A stretch of DNA of 64,000 nt from GCA-2690565 sp002457235. Lineage in GTDB: Bacteria; Verrucomicrobiota; Verrucomicrobiia; Opitutales; Coraliomargaritaceae. The notes under the pieces are model-generated. The model was given only the letters and a program-made list of their open reading frames with translations. It was not told the origin of the DNA and did not search any database. The stretch covers positions 477,508 to 541,507 of the forward strand of contig JBJLEZ010000001.1 of assembly GCA_045565695.1 (NCBI GenBank). Reading direction: 5' to 3'. Shown one piece after another: positions 28,666 through 37,658 of the stretch (position 1 is its first letter; the number at the start of each line of letters is the position of its first letter). The position numbers and the translations under genes were made by a program.

Positions 28666-29979
28666 ATGAGTACCGATACCTTAGTTTTTTCAAATGATAG
28701 TCGCTTCAAGAAACAATTGGAGAGCTTTTGTCATAAAGGTACAGTTGCTAAAGATGTTTCTAGTGTTGTCAGTGAAGTCTTATCCGCTGTTCAAAAAAAG
28801 GGAGATGGTGCCGTTCTCGCTTACACTAAACGATTTGATAAAGCTGATTTAAAAGCTTCCGACCTTAAGGTGTCTGCCGAAGCATTGAAAGCCTCTGAAC
28901 AATCCTTATCTGCCTCTGATCGAAAGGTCATTCGCGAGGCGATTCGTCAGGTCAAAGATTTTCACAAGCAGACGGTACCGAAGAATTGGTCAGCGATGAA
29001 CCAACAAGGCGGTCGAGTCGGAGAACGCTTCTACCCAATCGAACGAGTTGGCTTATACATTCCTGGTGGCAATGTTCCCTTAGTCTCTACTGTAGTCATG
29101 ACTGCTGTCCTCGCGAAATTAGCAGGCTGTCCAGAAATTGCGGTCTGTACACCACCTGATGCCAATGGGCAAATTGCTCCTGCGATGTTAGCCACTTTGT
29201 CCATCATCGGAATTAATGAAGTTTACAAAATAGGAGGAGTTCAAGCGGTGGGTGCTTTGACTTACGGAACCAAGACAGTCAAACCTGTTGATAAGATATA
29301 CGGCCCCGGCAACGCTTTTGTCATGGAGGCTAAACGTCAAGTGCTTGGCACAGTGGGGATCGATCTTTTGCCTGGTCCTAGCGAGTTGATGGTCATAGCA
29401 GATAGTAAAGCTAAACCAGAATGGCTTGCTGCCGATTTATTAGCTCAAGCCGAGCACGGAAGTGGGAAAGAATTATTGTACTGTGTCAGTACGAGCAAAA
29501 GTTTACTCAATCGAGTGAAAATTGCTGCCGAGAAGGGACTAAAGTCGATCAGTCACGCTGATAAATGTGCTAAGATTCTTAAAGATAGAACCCTCTTTGT
29601 CGCTTGCTCAAATATGGATCAAGCCGCTGAAGTCGCAAACTATGTAGCACCTGAACACTTAGAGCTACAAGTCGCAGACAGTGCCATTGATGCATTGACG
29701 AAAAAGATTCGTACCGCAGGAGCTATATTACAAGGCTATCTCACCCCTACGGTTTTGGGGGATTTTACTGCTGGCCCAAGTCATACTTTACCCACAGGTC
29801 GAGCTGGTAGATTTTACAGTGGGCTTCAATTGATCGATTTCATGCGACGTACGAGCACCGTTCGCTACAATGCAAAAAGCATTGAAAAAGCTGCCCCAGT
29901 GGTCCGAGCATTTGCCCGTTTAGAACAGCTTGATGCCCACGGACGTTCTCTTGAGATTCGCTTAAAGAAAGATTCATGA
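28666..29979 (+). CDS. hisD: Histidinol dehydrogenase
   Basis: This 437-residue zinc enzyme carries out the last two steps of histidine synthesis, oxidising histidinol to histidine. It contains VGLYIPGGNVPLVSTVVMTA, the KIYGPGNAFVMEAKRQV signature, LLPGPSELMVIAD, AQAEHGSGKELL (zinc-binding Gln/His) and NYVAPEHLELQ with the catalytic Glu-His pair. It opens a four-gene unit hisD-hisC-hisB-hisH with tight overlaps; the stop overlaps the hisC start by 4 bases. Confidence 0.96.
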   Translation: MSTDTLVFSNDSRFKKQLESFCHKGTVAKDVSSVVSEVLSAVQKKGDGAVLAYTKRFDKADLKASDLKVSAEALKASEQSLSASDRKVIREAIRQVKDFHKQTVPKNWSAMNQQGGRVGERFYPIERVGLYIPGGNVPLVSTVVMTAVLAKLAGCPEIAVCTPPDANGQIAPAMLATLSIIGINEVYKIGGVQAVGALTYGTKTVKPVDKIYGPGNAFVMEAKRQVLGTVGIDLLPGPSELMVIADSKAKPEWLAADLLAQAEHGSGKELLYCVSTSKSLLNRVKIAAEKGLKSISHADKCAKILKDRTLFVACSNMDQAAEVANYVAPEHLELQVADSAIDALTKKIRTAGAILQGYLTPTVLGDFTAGPSHTLPTGRAGRFYSGLQLIDFMRRTSTVRYNAKSIEKAAPVVRAFARLEQLDAHGRSLEIRLKKDS

Positions 29980-31076
29980 GCGAACAATTCAATGTAGATA
30001 AGTTAACCGTTTCATGGGTGAAAGAACTCTCTCCCTATGTGCCTGGTGAACAACCACAAACTCAAGGCTGGGTTAAATTAAACACAAACGAAAACCCATA
30101 TCCTGCGACACCCAACATCGCTCAATCTCTCCAAGAGCAAGTGGACTCGCTTAGATTATATCCAGAACCAACCAGCCTTGCATTACGCACAGCGATTGCC
30201 CAGAAATTCGACTTATCCGCCGAGCAGGTCATTATTGGTAATGGTTCTGATAATATTCTCGATATGATCACCCGTAGTTTTGTTGGGCTAGGGCAAGCCG
30301 GACACACTGTTCCTAGCTATTCTTTGTATCCCGTAGTTGTGGCCATGTCTGGTGGTGATTTGCTCAATATTCCTTTTGAAGAAAATATGGAATTACCAGT
30401 CGATGTCATTGCTAACACACCTGCTTCCGTCTTTTTCCTGACTAATCCAAATGCTCCAACAGGAGTGTGTTTTTCTTTAGATTCAATTGAAGCGATACTC
30501 AAAAAGATTAAGGGCATCTTAGTGGTGGATGAAGCCTATATTGATTTCGGCGGTCAGTCAGCTGCCCCCTTATTGAAAACATACGAAAACCTGATTGTTG
30601 TTCAGACTTTTTCCAAATCCTACAGCTTGGCTGGACTTCGAGTGGGCTACGCTCTAGCCAGTTCTGAGATAATTCAAGTTCTCGACCGCGTTCGTGATGC
30701 CTATAATGTTGATCGTATCGCACAAACGATCGCACAAGTCGCGCTAGAGGATCGTTCACATTTTGAGACAAACAGCCAAAAGATCATTCAGACCCGAAGC
30801 CAGAGCGAAGCCTTTTTCCAATCGCTCGATTGGTTTACTTATCCTTCCGCGGCTAATTTTCTTTTTACCCAACCAAAGAACGCACAAGGTGCAACTGGAT
30901 CAGAGGTCGCCGTTTCACTCTTTGAATATTTGAAGTCCAAAAAAATATTAGTCCGTTATTTTGGGTCGCATCCTTTAACTTGCTCTTTTCTTCGAGTCAG
31001 TATAGGAACAGATAATCAAATGAAAACCTTTAATCAGGGGATAGAATCATGGCTAAAGCAAGAACAGCAAAACTGA
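29976..31076 (+). CDS. hisC: Histidinol-phosphate aminotransferase
   Basis: The 366-residue PLP enzyme converts imidazole acetol phosphate to histidinol phosphate. It has LNTNENPYPATPN near the N-terminus, IIGNGSDNILDMITRSF, FLTNPNAPTGVC, VDEAYIDFGG with the PLP-pairing Asp, and TFSKSYSLAGLRVGYALA with the Schiff-base Lys. The start overlaps hisD by 4 bases and the end overlaps hisB by 28 bases, so translation is probably coupled. The length is normal for the family. Confidence 0.96.
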   Translation: MSEQFNVDKLTVSWVKELSPYVPGEQPQTQGWVKLNTNENPYPATPNIAQSLQEQVDSLRLYPEPTSLALRTAIAQKFDLSAEQVIIGNGSDNILDMITRSFVGLGQAGHTVPSYSLYPVVVAMSGGDLLNIPFEENMELPVDVIANTPASVFFLTNPNAPTGVCFSLDSIEAILKKIKGILVVDEAYIDFGGQSAAPLLKTYENLIVVQTFSKSYSLAGLRVGYALASSEIIQVLDRVRDAYNVDRIAQTIAQVALEDRSHFETNSQKIIQTRSQSEAFFQSLDWFTYPSAANFLFTQPKNAQGATGSEVAVSLFEYLKSKKILVRYFGSHPLTCSFLRVSIGTDNQMKTFNQGIESWLKQEQQN

Positions 31077-31645
31077 CACGTAATACTAAGGAAACTCGTA
31101 TTCAAGCAGAGTTGAATATTGATGGATCGGGAGAATCTTCAATCGATACCGGTATCCCATTCTTTGACCACATGTTAACTTTACTAGCTCGTCACGGACT
31201 CTTTGATTTAACAGTCAAAGCCGATGGCGATATTGATGTCGATTATCACCACACAGTTGAAGACACGGGAATCGTTCTTGGACAATTGGTGAAAGAAGCC
31301 CTTGCTGAAAAAAAGGGTATTCGCCGTTATGGTTTCTTTTTGTTACCCATGGATGAATGTTTAGCTCGTGTCGCTATTGATCTCTCTAACCGACAAGCCT
31401 TTGTTTATAAAGTCGAGGCTGCTGATACTATGGTACGTGATTTTAATATCGGTCTAGTCAAAGAGTTTTTTCAAGCTTTTGCAAACGAAGCCTGCTGTAA
31501 TCTTCACGTTAATTTAGAATATGGTGAAGAACCGCACCATGTTGCAGAAAGTATTTTTAAATCATTTGCACGAGCCTTAGACAGTGCCACCCAAATAGAC
31601 CCCCGCTTAGGTGACAGTATCCCCACGACTAAGGGCATGCTTTAA
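31049..31645 (+). CDS. hisB: Imidazoleglycerol-phosphate dehydratase
   Basis: The 198-residue monofunctional HisB catalyses the seventh step of histidine synthesis. It has the paired metal-binding motifs GIPFFDHMLTLLARHGLFDL, DVDYHHTVEDTGIVLG and, in the second half, LEYGEEPHHVAESIFKSFARA. There is no N-terminal phosphatase domain, so histidinol-phosphate phosphatase must be encoded elsewhere. The start at 31049 lies inside the end of hisC (28-base overlap); a later start would cut into the conserved RNTKETRI strand. Confidence 0.95.
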   Translation: MAKARTAKLTRNTKETRIQAELNIDGSGESSIDTGIPFFDHMLTLLARHGLFDLTVKADGDIDVDYHHTVEDTGIVLGQLVKEALAEKKGIRRYGFFLLPMDECLARVAIDLSNRQAFVYKVEAADTMVRDFNIGLVKEFFQAFANEACCNLHVNLEYGEEPHHVAESIFKSFARALDSATQIDPRLGDSIPTTKGML

Positions 31646-31662
31646 GCAAGGGATCAAGTGGT

Positions 31663-32307
31663 ATGTCTCAGTCTAGCAAAAGTCCAAAACTCGCTGTTAT
31701 TGATTATGGAATGGGGAACCTTCGTTCTGTACTCAAAGCTTGGCAAGCCGTAGGAGCCGATGCCTATTTGATACAAGCGCCTGAGGAAGCAGAGTCTGCC
31801 GATGCGCTGGTCTTCCCTGGTCAAGGAGCTATTGTGGACACTATGCAATTGTTAGCCAAGACGGGCTTAGACCAATTAATAAAAAATTGGATTCAGCAAG
31901 ACCGTCCCTTTTTTGGTATATGCCTAGGGTTCCAAGCCCTCTTTGAATTTTCCGAAGAAGGGAACACACAAGGTCTAGGGATTTTTGAAGGTTCTGTTAA
32001 ACGCTTTCCCCCTGCATCAGATACCCAATTAAAAGTGCCTCATATGGGTTGGAATGCTGTACGCTTTGATCATGACTCTATCCTGACTGATGGAATTCAA
32101 AGTGGGGAAGATCAGTTTTATTTTGTTCACAGTTATTATGTTGAGCCAAAAAATAAAGCCTTGCCCTTATTTGAAACGGATTACGGAAAACCATTTTGTT
32201 CCGGGATTCGATCCAGCAATTGTGTCGCTGTTCAATTCCACCCTGAAAAAAGTCAAGTTAAAGGATTGCAACTCTACTCAAACTTTTTAAAAACCCTTAA
32301 ATCTTAA
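31663..32307 (+). CDS. hisH: Imidazole glycerol phosphate synthase, glutaminase subunit
   Basis: The 214-residue HisH subunit hydrolyses glutamine and passes ammonia to HisF. The triad is visible: C87 in FFGICLGFQALFE, and H193 and E195 in AVQFHPEKSQ. The N-terminus KLAVIDYGMGNLRSVLKAW carries the family GNLRS motif. HisF, HisA, HisI and HisG are not in the window, so the histidine genes are split over several loci. It lies 17 bases after hisB. Confidence 0.95.
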   Translation: MSQSSKSPKLAVIDYGMGNLRSVLKAWQAVGADAYLIQAPEEAESADALVFPGQGAIVDTMQLLAKTGLDQLIKNWIQQDRPFFGICLGFQALFEFSEEGNTQGLGIFEGSVKRFPPASDTQLKVPHMGWNAVRFDHDSILTDGIQSGEDQFYFVHSYYVEPKNKALPLFETDYGKPFCSGIRSSNCVAVQFHPEKSQVKGLQLYSNFLKTLKS

Positions 32308-32335
32308 ACTATTTAGGCAAAGAACAATATAACAC

Positions 32336-33628
32336 ATGGATCCAATAGGTATAGTACGACTCGGTGACGAAAATTTTGAGTTCCCAATCATGGAAGGAAC
32401 AGAAGCTGAGCTTGCAATCGACTTACGTACCCTTCGCAGCAAGACCGGTCATATCGCATTTGACGAAGGTTACGGAAATACCGGATCTTGTGAAAGCGGT
32501 ATCACCTTCATTAATGGAGAAAAGGGTATCCTAAGGCATCGTGGCTATCCGATTGAGCAACTTGCGGAACACTCCTCATTTTTAGAAACCGCCTATTTGA
32601 TTATGTATGGTGAGCTTCCTAGTGAAGTAGCGCTCAAAGCCTACGAACGAAATATTTTAAGCAACGCCACCCTTGATGGAAAAATGCACCCAATCTTTGA
32701 AGGATTCCATCAAGATTCTCACCCCATGGCCATGCTATCATCGATTATTAATTCACTGTGTACTTACCATTCAGAGTACGCCACGAATAATCGTAAACTT
32801 GACCTAGAACATTTCGATGCTTCGTCCTCTATCTTAATGTCAAAAGCACGCACCATAGCTGCGATGATCTATCGTAAGAAAATGGGTCTGCCCATGATGG
32901 AGTCTGATCCAAATAAATCCTATTCAGAGGATTTCCTCAGCATGTTACTTTCCAAGCCAGAAGTCCCTTATGTCGATACTTGCGGAGCCTCAAATGCACT
33001 CGACTTATTCTTCTTGCTCCACGCCGACCACGAACAAAATTGTTCCACATCAACTGTGCGTATGGTGGCATCCAGTGGAACGAATTTATTCTCATCCATC
33101 TCAGCCGGCATCTCTGCGCTTTGGGGCCCTTCACATGGTGGTGCAAACATGGCGGTGATTGAAATGCTCGAAGCTATTCACGCTACGGGTGATGATGGCA
33201 CAGGCTTTATTGAAGCGGCAAAATCTGGACAAGCCAAACTCATGGGCTTCGGTCACCGTGTGTATAAGAATTACGATCCTAGGGCAAAAATTTTAGGTAA
33301 GAGCGCCGTCAGTGTTTTAGAAAAAATTGGTGTTAACGACCCATTACTCGATATCGCACGCCGATTGGAAAGAGCTGCCCTCGAAGATGACTACTTTATC
33401 CAGCGTAAGCTTTACCCAAATGTTGATTTTTACAGTGGTATCATTCTAAAAGCGATCGGTATACCCGTTGAATTCTTTACAGTAATGTTCGCACTCGGAC
33501 GTATCCCTGGATGGATGGCTAACTGGAAAGAAATTGCGGAAAATCCTAAAAGCCGCATCCATCGTCCTAGACAAATTTTTACCGGTTATAACGAACGCAA
33601 CTTCGTTAAGGTCGAAAAGCGTCCTTAG
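32336..33628 (+). CDS. gltA: Citrate synthase
   Basis: The 430-residue enzyme condenses acetyl-CoA and oxaloacetate to start the TCA cycle. It is the larger Gram-negative hexameric type, with an N-terminal extension, GYGNTGSCESGITFINGEKG, LRHRGYPIEQLAEHSSFLE, the active-site His regions LWGPSHGGANMAVIEML and GFGHRVYKNYDPRAKI, and the catalytic Asp in YPNVDFYSGIIL. It starts 28 bases after hisH on the same strand, but is functionally separate from the his genes. A small hairpin CTGAGAA/TTCTCAG at 33665-33681 follows. Confidence 0.96.
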   Translation: MDPIGIVRLGDENFEFPIMEGTEAELAIDLRTLRSKTGHIAFDEGYGNTGSCESGITFINGEKGILRHRGYPIEQLAEHSSFLETAYLIMYGELPSEVALKAYERNILSNATLDGKMHPIFEGFHQDSHPMAMLSSIINSLCTYHSEYATNNRKLDLEHFDASSSILMSKARTIAAMIYRKKMGLPMMESDPNKSYSEDFLSMLLSKPEVPYVDTCGASNALDLFFLLHADHEQNCSTSTVRMVASSGTNLFSSISAGISALWGPSHGGANMAVIEMLEAIHATGDDGTGFIEAAKSGQAKLMGFGHRVYKNYDPRAKILGKSAVSVLEKIGVNDPLLDIARRLERAALEDDYFIQRKLYPNVDFYSGIILKAIGIPVEFFTVMFALGRIPGWMANWKEIAENPKSRIHRPRQIFTGYNERNFVKVEKRP

Positions 33629-33696
33629 TCTAAAATATCCGCCTTTATCGAACACTCGATCTGACTGAGAACGTTTCTCAGCAATCCAACTAAGGA

Positions 33697-34497
33697 TTAT
33701 TTCTCTCCCTCAGTCGAACGGATAAACGTCTCGAGCTTATAGCCTGTCAAATCCTGTATACCTTTCAGCAATAGCCATAAGGCATACATGGTGATCACCA
33801 AGCAAGGGATGGCGATAACCGGCCAACTCCAAAGCATCATCTTTGCGACCTCCGCATTGTAAGCATCCGTCCCACTTGGACTCACCACAATCCAACGTGC
33901 CAGCACAAAATTTAAAACCGCACTGAAAACAAAGGAAAATCCCAACCAATAAGTACAGCGTACCAACAGTTTATCAAAAGCCCCACGACAGCTTTTTTCC
34001 TCAAGTGCAGACTCTATTTTGTCCACATCCATCAATTCTGGATTCAGTAAAAATGTACGTACCAAAGGATAAGGAGTCCTTAAAGACAGAATCACCGCTA
34101 AGCCTATGATTGCCGGAATTGCTGCCTCCTTCACCGCAAACCACTCAGTCGGAATTTCTAAAATACCAATACCACCCGTTAACAAAACAGAAATTAAACC
34201 CAAAATAGAAATGAAATTATATTTCTTTCGTGTGATCAGGTCATAGAAAAAATAGCTAATAGGAAAGAGTAGGGCGATGAGCAAAATCGGTACCGCTGTA
34301 TTTTCAAAATACGGCGATAACCAGTCTCCCAAAAATTGATCCCCCTTATTTAAAATTAAAATAGGGAGTAAAATATTGAACCCCATGTTTAATAAAACAT
34401 TTTCTTTTTTCGGGGGATTCGGAGACCCTTGACTCCCAGAGGACGCCTCCGCATTTTTTGGTTCGCTAACCGGTTCTATTTCGTTCATAAAAAACAA
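33697..34497 (-). CDS. Multi-span membrane protein, VC0807-like
   Basis: This 266-residue protein has about six hydrophobic spans after a polar Pro/Ser-rich N-terminus of about 30 residues. The stretch FNILLPILILNKGDQFLGDW, then LLFPISYFFYDLITRKKYNF, ISILGLISVLLTGGIGILEI and AVKEAAIPAIIGLAVILSLR resembles the poorly characterised VC0807 family. The function is unknown. The first Met gives MFFMNEIEP; a second Met three residues later is an alternative. It is convergent with gltA and divergent from coaB with only a 20-base gap, which leaves little room for separate promoters. Confidence 0.7.
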   Translation of the reverse strand: MFFMNEIEPVSEPKNAEASSGSQGSPNPPKKENVLLNMGFNILLPILILNKGDQFLGDWLSPYFENTAVPILLIALLFPISYFFYDLITRKKYNFISILGLISVLLTGGIGILEIPTEWFAVKEAAIPAIIGLAVILSLRTPYPLVRTFLLNPELMDVDKIESALEEKSCRGAFDKLLVRCTYWLGFSFVFSAVLNFVLARWIVVSPSGTDAYNAEVAKMMLWSWPVIAIPCLVITMYALWLLLKGIQDLTGYKLETFIRSTEGEK

Positions 34498-34517
34498 TAA
34501 CTAAAAAATACTTTCAA

Positions 34518-35189
34518 ATGTCAAAGACAAGTTCACTACGTTGTTTAATCACCGCCGGGCCGACCCAAGAATTTATCGACCCCGTACGATTTATCAGCAA
34601 CCCTTCCACCGGGAAAATGGGTTTTGCCTTAGCGGAAGCCGCCCTCAAGCAAGGATGGTCGGTTGATCTCGTCTCTGGGCCGGTTAATCTACAAGAACCC
34701 GATGGCGCTATCCTCTATCCTGTTGTCTCCGCAGAAGATATGTACCACCAAGTCGACGCACTCTTTGATGTCTGTGATGTCTGCATAATGGCCGCTGCCG
34801 TCAGCGATTTCACCCCGATTGAATACACCGAACAAAAAGTCAAAAAAGACACCGCCAAACGGACAATCCATCTCGCCAAAACCATCGACATTTTAAAAAC
34901 CATGGGCGAACGCAAACAATCACAGTTTGTTGTCGGCTTTGCTGCGGAAAGCGAAAATCTCCAAGCCAATGCCAAGCTCAAGCTCCACAGTAAAAATTGC
35001 GATTGGGTCATCGCCAACCAAATCGGAGAGGAAGGCATCGGCTTCGGCTCCGACAACAACACCATCACTCTCTTTAAAAAAGACGACACCCAAGAAACCC
35101 ACGGCCCCACATCAAAGCTCGCCTTAGCCCAAACAATCATTCAAGCTATCGCTGATACCTTAGAAAACACACCTTCCACGGAAGAGTAA
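34518..35189 (+). CDS. coaB: Stand-alone phosphopantothenate--cysteine ligase
   Basis: The 223-residue protein corresponds only to the C-terminal CoaB half of the usual bifunctional CoaBC. It has LITAGPTQEFIDPVRFISNP, STGKMGFALAEAALKQGW, the IMAAAVSDFTP motif, the KxKK Lys cluster around TEQKVKKDTAKR, and DWVIANQIGEEGIGFGSDNN. It ligates cysteine to 4'-phosphopantothenate in CoA synthesis. The decarboxylase half (CoaC) must be encoded elsewhere. The codon choice is noticeably C-rich. Confidence 0.9.
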   Translation: MSKTSSLRCLITAGPTQEFIDPVRFISNPSTGKMGFALAEAALKQGWSVDLVSGPVNLQEPDGAILYPVVSAEDMYHQVDALFDVCDVCIMAAAVSDFTPIEYTEQKVKKDTAKRTIHLAKTIDILKTMGERKQSQFVVGFAAESENLQANAKLKLHSKNCDWVIANQIGEEGIGFGSDNNTITLFKKDDTQETHGPTSKLALAQTIIQAIADTLENTPSTEE

Positions 35190-35224
35190 ACCCATTAGAT
35201 AATCGCTGCACAGCCTTACAAACC

Positions 35225-36403
35225 ATGAAAGCCGGAGGACTTGATAAAATTTTAGGACGACTCGAAGACCTAGACACCGTCAACCTAAACATCCTTGTGC
35301 AACGCCTAGCCCGCGAACGCAACCTGCAAGAAAGTGTCTTCAACACCATCCAAGACGGCATCATCGTTATCGATTCCGAAGGGCTTATCCAATACGCCAA
35401 CCAAGCCGCCTGTCCGCTCATCGGATTAAAGCCCAGCGACATCGGCAACATCCAACTCTGGAAAATGGTGCCCGATCTCGCACGCTCCGCCAACGAAAGC
35501 CAAGAGTACGAAGATAGCTCCAAACAAGCGGTCATCTCAAGAGAAATTCAAATCAACTATCCCGAAAAACGCATCGTTCGTATGTACATGGTGCCCATAG
35601 ACGCACCCGTCAGCAGTGACACCACAGGAGGGTATGTCGTTGTCCTATCCGATATCACCGAAGCCCAAATCAATCTCGAAGAAACCATCGAAAACGAACG
35701 CAGTGACTCAGTCATGCGACTCGCCGCAGGTGTCGCTCACGAGCTAGGCAACCCACTCAATTCACTCACTATTCACCTGCAACTCATCCAGCGAAAACTC
35801 CAAGATGCACTCAAAGCAAAGAACAAAGAAGCCATCGCTGAATCCGTAGAAATCTGCCAAGGTGAAGTCAAACGCCTAGACGAAATCATCAACAACTTTT
35901 TAGAAGCCGTCCGTCCAGTCGAACCCGAACTCAATGAACTCAACCTGATCGAACTGATCGAATCAGTCTTGCGAGTTCAAGAAGCTGAGCTCGCCGACCG
36001 AAACATAGAAGTCAAAATAGAAGTCGAAGGCGAAGTGCCCAACATCCTTGGAGATAGAGGACAAATCAAACAAGTCTTTTTCAACCTCATCAAAAACGGT
36101 ATGGAAGCCATGTCAGGCAAAGGACAATTAAAAATCCTAGCCCGATCCGATGAAGAGCAAATCTATTTACAATTTGTTGATAACGGTTCCGGTATTTCCA
36201 AAGAAGATATCGCCAAAATATTTGATGCCTATTACTCCACCAAGACCGAAGGACACGGACTCGGTATGATGATCGTACAACGAATCATGCGACACCACGG
36301 CGGACACATCGCAGTCGAGTCACAGATCGAAGTCGGCACCGTCATCACCCTCCAATTTCCCCAACCACACATCCGCACCCGCATGCTCGAAAGCAGCGAA
36401 TAG
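35225..36403 (+). CDS. Soluble PAS-domain sensor histidine kinase
   Basis: The 392-residue protein has no membrane segment. An N-terminal PAS domain (about residues 35-145; IQDGIIVIDSEGLIQYANQA) is followed by a HisKA dimerisation helix with phospho-acceptor H172 in RLAAGVAHELGNPLNSLTIH and a HATPase_c domain with the N box VFFNLIKNGMEAM, G1 DNGSGISKED and G2 GHGLGMMIVQRIM. The ligand is unknown. No response regulator gene is adjacent, so its partner is encoded elsewhere. It begins 35 bases after coaB and shares its strongly A/C-rich coding strand. Confidence 0.92.
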   Translation: MKAGGLDKILGRLEDLDTVNLNILVQRLARERNLQESVFNTIQDGIIVIDSEGLIQYANQAACPLIGLKPSDIGNIQLWKMVPDLARSANESQEYEDSSKQAVISREIQINYPEKRIVRMYMVPIDAPVSSDTTGGYVVVLSDITEAQINLEETIENERSDSVMRLAAGVAHELGNPLNSLTIHLQLIQRKLQDALKAKNKEAIAESVEICQGEVKRLDEIINNFLEAVRPVEPELNELNLIELIESVLRVQEAELADRNIEVKIEVEGEVPNILGDRGQIKQVFFNLIKNGMEAMSGKGQLKILARSDEEQIYLQFVDNGSGISKEDIAKIFDAYYSTKTEGHGLGMMIVQRIMRHHGGHIAVESQIEVGTVITLQFPQPHIRTRMLESSE

Positions 36404-36498
36404 CTTGGAAATTTAATTGAAAGCCTTGGAGGGGATTTATTTCAGTTTTTTACTTTTTGTTTTTTACTTTGGGGGTGGTTGTGTTTCTATTGCTGGAT

Positions 36499-37633
36499 AT
36501 GCAGGAATTAACTCCAGAATTACGATCAGAAATCGAGGCAATGGTGCAGCGAGGGGGTCATATCTGGAGTTTTCTTTGACGGTGATTGTGAGATAAAAAG
36601 GATTGCGGAATTGGAGAAAACGATGGCTGGAGTGAGTTTTTGGGAGGATCAGGCATCGGCTCAGCAAGTGATCAGTGAGTTGAATCGTTTGAAGGCGAAG
36701 GTGCATCCGGTTCGGGATTTGATGTCGGAGTTTGAGGATGTGCGTACGATGCTTGAGTTGATTGATGAAACAGGGGATGGCTCGGAACGGGCGGAGTATT
36801 CTGGAGAATTGATTGAGAGTTTAGAGGGGCTGAAGTCTCGTTTGGATGCCTTGGAATTGGCTTCTTATTTGAGTGGAGCGACTGATGGGTGTAATGCGAT
36901 TTTGTCGATTAATTCAGGTGCTGGTGGGACAGAGAGCTGTGACTGGGCGGATATGCTGATGCGGATGTATTCTCGTTGGGGTGAGCGTGCTGGCTTTAAG
37001 GTGGAGTTGCTTGAGTTGACGCCTGGTGAGGAAGCGGGGATCAGTTCGGCCACTTTACGGATCGAGGGCTTGAATGCCTATGGCTATGCCAAGGCGGAGC
37101 GGGGTGTGCATCGTTTGGTGCGGATCAGTCCATTTGATTCTAATGCTCGTAGGCATACTTCTTTTTGTTCGGTGGATGTGATTGCAGAGCTGAATGATGG
37201 AGACTCGGATATCGAGGTGAATGAGGCGGATTGTCGAGTGGATGTCTATCGTGCCAGTGGCAAGGGTGGTCAGCACGTCAATCGTACGGAGAGTGCGGTG
37301 CGGATTACCCATATTCCTTCGGGGATTGTGGTGACCTGTCAGAATGATCGTTCACAGATCAAAAATAAGGCGACTGCGATGCGTACCTTGAAATCTCGTT
37401 TGTATGAGAAGCAGGAGGATGAGAAGCGGAGTGAGATGGAAAAATTTTATGGTGCAAAGGGTGAGATCGCTTGGGGCAATCAAATACGCTCCTATGTGTT
37501 TCAGCCTTATCAGATGGTGAAGGATTTGCGGACTTCGGTGGAATCAGGCAATGTACAGGCAGTGATGGACGGTGATTTAGATGCGTTTATTCATGCTTGG
37601 TTACGGGCGGGAGGTCCGACTTCAAGACAGTAG
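36499..37633 (+). CDS. prfB: Peptide chain release factor 2 with programmed +1 frameshift
   Basis: The gene needs a +1 shift. The zero frame from ATG 36499 encodes MQELTPELRSEIEAMVQRGG then HIWSFL and stops at TGA 36577-36579; reading resumes one base later at GAC 36578 (DGDCEIKRIAELEKTMAG). Joined as 36499-36576 + 36578-37633 it gives 377 residues, close to the usual 365. RF2 features are clear: GGTESCDWADMLMRMYSRW, the codon-recognition SPFDSNARRHTSF, and GKGGQHVNRTESAVRITHIP with the GGQ. RF2 ends translation at UAA and UGA; low RF2 favours the shift, giving feedback control. Without the shift only the ATG at 36611 gives an N-truncated protein. Confidence 0.93.
36549..36580 (+). promoter_or_regulatory. 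prfB frameshift signal (internal SD plus CTT TGA C)
   Basis: The slip codon CTT (36574-36576) is followed by the in-frame TGA and a C, the standard RF2 site. Upstream lie two purine-rich blocks that could pair with the 16S anti-SD: AGGGGG (36552-36557) and GGAG (36566-36569). GGAG is 4 bases from CTT, near the 3-base spacing of the E. coli site; AGGGGG is 16 bases away. Confidence 0.88.
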
Positions 37634-37658
37634 GTGTCTGTGTAAGGGTGTATAGACG

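Noticed and set aside
33665..33681. Hairpin CTGAGAA/TTCTCAG between gltA and the membrane protein gene as a terminator
   Set aside because: The stem is only 7 pairs and lacks a T run on either strand.
36404..36498. Replication origin in the intergenic region before prfB
   Set aside because: The composition flip is suggestive, but no DnaA box cluster or A/T-rich unwinding element was found in this 95-base gap, so it is not annotated as a feature.
36611..37633. prfB as a simple gene starting at ATG 36611
   Set aside because: The RF2 N-terminal domain would be truncated; the upstream CTT TGA C site with a matching zero frame shows a programmed frameshift.
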